Part shown: in pieces, positions 60,776 to 64,000 of the stretch
Numbering within the stretch: the first letter of the stretch is position 1
Layout: each line of letters starts with the position of its first letter
NCBI RefSeq assembly: GCF_902459615.1
Contig: NZ_CABPSA010000012.1
Location: 1 to 64,000 of the forward strand
Reading direction: 5' to 3'
Length of the DNA stretch: 64,000 nucleotides
Source of the DNA: Pandoraea commovens
Lineage (GTDB): Bacteria > Pseudomonadota > Gammaproteobacteria > Burkholderiales > Burkholderiaceae
The notes under the pieces: model-generated
Seen by the model: only the letters and a program-made list of their open reading frames with translations
Told to the model about the DNA's origin: nothing
Databases searched by the model: none
Made by a program: the position numbers and the translations under genes

Positions 60776-61324
60776 ATGAACCGCGAAGAAGCGCTCGAAG
60801 TATTCCGTAATTCCGAAGAAATCGTCTCCGCAGACGAGGTCAACCGGTCCGTCGACACCATGGCCAAAGCCATCAAGGCCGCCGTCGGCGACGACTTCCC
60901 GATGGTGCTGTCGGTCATGGGCGGCGCGGCCGTCTTCACCGGCATGCTGTTGCCGCGCCTCGACTTCCCGCTCGAATTCGACTACATCCACCTCTCGCGC
61001 TACAACAACACCACCACCGGTGGTGCGATGCAGTGGCGCGTCGCGCCGCGCGACTCGGTGCGCGACCGCGTGGTGCTCGTGCTCGACGACATTCTCGACG
61101 AAGGTGCGACGATGGCCGCGATTCGCGACCGCATTCTCGAAATGGGCGCATCGAAGTTCTACAGCGCCGTGTTGTGCGAGAAGATCCTGACAAAGGAGAA
61201 GCCGTCGCATCCGGATTTCTGCGGCTTCACCGTGCCGGATCGCTACGTCTTCGGCTGCGGCATGGACGCCAAGGGATACTGGCGCAACCTGCCTGCGATT
61301 CGCGCGCTGACGACGCCGCGCTAA
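60776..61324 (+). CDS. hpt: hypoxanthine/guanine phosphoribosyltransferase
   Basis: 182-residue purine salvage enzyme that links hypoxanthine or guanine to PRPP. The PRPP-binding loop is VVLVLDDILDEGATMAAIRDRI, and the start region VLSVMGGAAVFTGMLLP and FPLEFDYIHLSRYNNTTTG are family-typical. Nearby regulation is not obvious; a -10-like TATACT lies about 60 bp upstream (about 60716). A strong terminator follows. Gene order ffh-hpt is usual in the group. Confidence 0.93.
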   Translation: MNREEALEVFRNSEEIVSADEVNRSVDTMAKAIKAAVGDDFPMVLSVMGGAAVFTGMLLPRLDFPLEFDYIHLSRYNNTTTGGAMQWRVAPRDSVRDRVVLVLDDILDEGATMAAIRDRILEMGASKFYSAVLCEKILTKEKPSHPDFCGFTVPDRYVFGCGMDAKGYWRNLPAIRALTTPR

Positions 61325-61368
61325 TCGGAATGCAACATCGTCGCCGGATTCGTCCCGCGACAAATAAG

Positions 61369-61404
61369 AAAGGGGCCTGTTCGCACAAGGCCCCTTTTCT
61401 TTTG
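61369..61404 (+). terminator. intrinsic terminator after hpt
   Basis: AAAGGGGCCT / AGGCCCCTTT 10-bp stem, then CTTTT. It lies 44 bp after the stop and may also serve the convergent marC gene, whose stop is 35 bp beyond. Confidence 0.85.
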
Positions 61405-61438
61405 TGTCGCCCGGCAGCGCCAGCCGCCTGAGCCAGCG

Positions 61439-62032
61439 TCAGAACTGGTGGACGAAAACTTTCACGCCCTTCAGGATCATCTCGACCGAGATCGCCACCA
61501 GAATCAGCCCCATCAGCCGTTCGAACGCCGCCACAACCCGCGAGCCCAACCATCGCTCGATACGGTCGGCAAGCAACAGCACCACCGCGCACACGGCCAT
61601 CGTCACGCTGAGCGCGGTAATCCATTCGAGCATGCGACCCGGTTGCTGCGAGACGAGCAGCATGACGGTCGCGAGGGCCGACGGCCCGGCCAGCGCCGGA
61701 ATCGCAAGCGGGACAATCAACGGCTCACCAGCATCCGGCAGCGAGCCGTGGTCCGGACGCGGAAAGATCATCCGCAGCGCGATCAGGAACAGCACGATAC
61801 CGCCCGCGAGCTGCAACGACAGGTCGGTGAGACTCATCATGCGCAGGAATCGCTCGCCCACCAGCATGAACAACAACAGGATCGCGAACGCGATCAAGAC
61901 CTCACGAACGATCACGCGTGGCCGTCGGCCCGCTGGCACGTTCTTCAGTGCATTCACGAAAATGGGGATGTTGCCGAACGGATCGGTAATCAGCAGCAAC
62001 AGCACGGTGGCCGACGCGAACGTGTATTCCAT
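61439..62032 (-). CDS. MarC-family membrane protein
   Basis: 197-residue inner-membrane protein with about six hydrophobic segments (ATVLLLLITDPFGNIPIFVNAL, EVLIAFAILLLFMLVGERF, LAGGIVLFLIALRMIF, SALATVMLLVS, LSVTMAVCAVVLLLADRI, LMGLILVAISVEMIL). MarC proteins were once linked to multiple antibiotic resistance but the role is unproven. No signs of operon partners: hpt is convergent and proS is upstream with a 147-bp gap. Confidence 0.9.
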   Translation of the reverse strand: MEYTFASATVLLLLITDPFGNIPIFVNALKNVPAGRRPRVIVREVLIAFAILLLFMLVGERFLRMMSLTDLSLQLAGGIVLFLIALRMIFPRPDHGSLPDAGEPLIVPLAIPALAGPSALATVMLLVSQQPGRMLEWITALSVTMAVCAVVLLLADRIERWLGSRVVAAFERLMGLILVAISVEMILKGVKVFVHQF

Positions 62033-62179
62033 ACAGACGACGCCTTCAGATATGACAACGGCAGCCGCCGGGGCGACTGCCGTCAGGTAATGCGTTTGTG
62101 CCGATACGAGGCGCGCGAGACCTGAGCATCGTGCGGCGCGCTACCGGCAATTACCGGCAACGCGTCGCATGTCACTCGA

Positions 62180-63919
62180 TCAGACCGCCTTGGCGGCGCG
62201 CACCTTGCCGGTGACGACTTCCGCCACCGAGGCGGCGTCGAGCAACTGGGCTTCCGTGTCGCGACGGCCCTGATACTCGATCTTGCCTTCCTTCAGGCCA
62301 CGGTCGCCGATCACCACGCGATGCGGCACGCCGATCAGCTCCCAGTCCGCGAACATCACACCCGGACGCTCGCCACGGTCATCGAGAATCACGTCGACGC
62401 CAGCGGCCACCAGGTCTTCGTACAGCTTGTCGGCGGCAGCCCTCACGGCGTCGCTACGGTCGTAACCCATCGGGCACAGCACCACTTCGAACGGCGCAAT
62501 CGATTCCGGCCAGATGATGCCGCGCTCGTCGAAGTTCTGCTCGATGGCCGCGCCGAGAATACGCGTGATGCCAATGCCGTAGCAGCCCATCTCCATCGGC
62601 GCCGGCTTGCCGTTCTCGTCGAGGAACGTGGCGTTCATCGCCTCCGAATACTTCGTCCCCAACTGGAACACGTGACCGACTTCGATGCCACGGCACAGGG
62701 CGATCTCGCCCTTGCCGTCCGGCGAGGCGTCGCCCGGCACGATGTTGCGCAGATCGGCGACGATTTCCGGTTCCGGCAGATCGCGGCCCCAGTTCACACC
62801 GGTGATGTGGAAGTCCTTCTCGTTCGCCCCCACCACGAAGTCGCTCATGTGCGCGACGCTGCGATCGACCACGAGCTTGACCGGCTTCTTCGTGCCGATC
62901 GGGCCCAGATAGCCCGGCGGCGTGCCGAACCATTCGACAATCTCGGCTTCGCTTGCGAAGCGCAGTTCGCCCAGCCCCGGCACCTTGCTCGCCTTGATCT
63001 CGTTGAGCTCGTGATCGCCACGCAGCAACAGCAGCCAAACCTGCGTGCCGGTGTCTTTGCTGTCGGTGGCCAGCACGATCGACTTGACGGTGCGTGCCAG
63101 CGGGATCGAGAGCAGCTCGGCCACGGCTTCGCACTTGGCCTTGCCCGGCGTCGCGGTCTTGGTCATGGCTTCGGCAGCGGCCGGACGCTCACCTTGCGGC
63201 GGCAGCGCTTCGGCCATCTCGACGTTGGCCGCATAGTCCGACGTCGGGCAGTAGGCAATGGCGTCTTCACCGGTCTCGGCGATCACGTGGAATTCGTGCG
63301 AGCCCGAGCCGCCGATGGAGCCGTTGTCGGCCACCACAGCGCGGAACTCCAGACCCAGGCGCGTGAAGATGCGCACGTAGGCGTCGAACATCTTTTGATA
63401 CGACACTTGCAGGCCCGCGCGGTCCTTATCGAAGGAGTAGGCGTCCTTCATGATGAATTCGCGGCCACGCATCACGCCGAAACGCGGACGAATTTCGTCG
63501 CGGAACTTCGTCTGCACCTGATAGAAGTTCACCGGCAGTTGACGATAGCTCTTGATCTCGCGGCGAGCGATATCCGTCACCACTTCCTCGTGGGTCGGGC
63601 CGACGACGAAATCGCGGTCGTGACGATCTTTCAGGCGGAGCAGTTCCGGGCCGTACTTCTCCCAGCGACCCGACTCCTGCCAGAGTTCGGCCGGTTGCAC
63701 GGCTGGCATGAGCAGTTCCAGCGCACCGGCGCGGTTCATTTCTTCACGGACGATGGCTTCGACCTTGCGGATCGAGCGCAGGCCGATCGGCAGGTAATCG
63801 TAGATGCCGCCGGCAACGCGGCGAATCATGCCGGCGCGCATCATCAGCTTGTGGCTGACGATTTCGGCGTCGGCGGGAGCTTCCTTGAGGGTGCCGATGA
63901 AGAAACGAGAGGCTTTCAT
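62180..63919 (-). CDS. proS: prolyl-tRNA synthetase
   Basis: 579-residue class II aminoacyl-tRNA synthetase. The start [45 protein letters not shown] is typical; motif 2 is [27 protein letters not shown]; a YbaK-like editing insertion sits at about residues 230-400; motif 3 lies in [17 protein letters not shown]. The ATG at 63919 (MKASRFF) is preferred over a 9-codon extension. Transcribed away from the right edge of the window. Confidence 0.98.
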   Translation of the reverse strand: MKASRFFIGTLKEAPADAEIVSHKLMMRAGMIRRVAGGIYDYLPIGLRSIRKVEAIVREEMNRAGALELLMPAVQPAELWQESGRWEKYGPELLRLKDRHDRDFVVGPTHEEVVTDIARREIKSYRQLPVNFYQVQTKFRDEIRPRFGVMRGREFIMKDAYSFDKDRAGLQVSYQKMFDAYVRIFTRLGLEFRAVVADNGSIGGSGSHEFHVIAETGEDAIAYCPTSDYAANVEMAEALPPQGERPAAAEAMTKTATPGKAKCEAVAELLSIPLARTVKSIVLATDSKDTGTQVWLLLLRGDHELNEIKASKVPGLGELRFASEAEIVEWFGTPPGYLGPIGTKKPVKLVVDRSVAHMSDFVVGANEKDFHITGVNWGRDLPEPEIVADLRNIVPGDASPDGKGEIALCRGIEVGHVFQLGTKYSEAMNATFLDENGKPAPMEMGCYGIGITRILGAAIEQNFDERGIIWPESIAPFEVVLCPMGYDRSDAVRAAADKLYEDLVAAGVDVILDDRGERPGVMFADWELIGVPHRVVIGDRGLKEGKIEYQGRRDTEAQLLDAASVAEVVTGKVRAAKAV

Positions 63920-64000
63920 GCAGATTTCCGGAAAAAATAGGGTCAACGGCGCACGCGACGGTTCGGTCTGATGCAGGGAAGCGGGGCCGGGACGATGCGG

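Overview
The window is about 64 kb of dense, GC-rich (roughly 62-65 %) chromosomal DNA. Gene content and order (fur/bamE/dapB/leuS/lptE/holA/proA, tkt-gap, aroQ-accB-accC-prmA-DUF3426-tpx, mpl-yqiA-RNB-tonB, a Lys/Ala/Pro histone H1-like protein) point to the Burkholderiales, family Burkholderiaceae; Pandoraea or a close relative is my best guess from memory, not a demonstrated assignment. There are no rRNA or tRNA genes, no insertion sequences, no prophage and no CRISPR array. About 58 protein genes are supported.

Layout. 0.1-6.2 kb: a porin, then a periplasmic molybdenum hydroxylase operon (iorA-like [2Fe-2S] subunit, Tat-exported iorB-like subunit, XdhC maturation factor) with an AraC-type regulator upstream. 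6.4-12.7 kb: minus-strand cluster leuS-lptE-holA-proA-hutD. 13.1-15.2 kb: bamE-dapB divergent from fur. 15.4-16.2 kb: a solitary Wzz-domain protein. 16.4-19.4 kb: tkt-gap. 19.6-22.6 kb: spermidine-synthase-like protein, VOC protein, rsmE and a Gly-rich YidB/DUF937 protein. 22.8-23.7 kb: a secreted barnase-type RNase with its barstar-type inhibitor. 24.1-28.8 kb: maeB divergent from thiL-pgpA-pncC. 28.9-32.8 kb: pyrF, corA, mscS, mtgA. 32.8-40.9 kb: an envelope/shikimate block (aroE, a low-GC lpxO-like gene, tonB, an RNB exoribonuclease with an acidic tail, yqiA, mpl, a conserved unknown). 41.0-48.4 kb: tlpA-like, aroQ, accB, accC, prmA, a zinc-ribbon DUF3426 protein, tpx, a PfkB kinase and a SlyB-like lipoprotein. 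48.6-56.8 kb: the histone H1-like gene, nrdB, an aldose epimerase, nrdA and ampD. 57.3-63.9 kb: DUF1269 protein, PP0621-type protein and ccsA, ffh, a hypoxanthine phosphoribosyltransferase, marC and proS.

Most of this is core metabolism and envelope biogenesis. LPS/outer-membrane assembly (lptE, bamE, lpxO), peptidoglycan (dapB, mtgA, mpl, ampD), lipid synthesis (accBC, pgpA), central carbon (tkt, gap, maeB) and translation (leuS, proS, ffh, rsmE, prmA) are all represented.

The most distinctive regulatory signal is at the ribonucleotide reductase genes. nrdA and nrdB are separated by an opposite-strand gene, and each has its own pair of NrdR-like boxes spaced exactly 31 bp apart, followed by a long leader. 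The nrdA leader also holds a terminator-like hairpin. Other points for a second look are the RNase/barstar pair, the hutD-proA linkage, 11-bp tandem repeats upstream of the tlpA-like gene, a possible small transcript between tpx and the PfkB kinase, and a cluster of hairpins downstream of the DUF1269 gene. I found no convincing entirely new multi-gene system.
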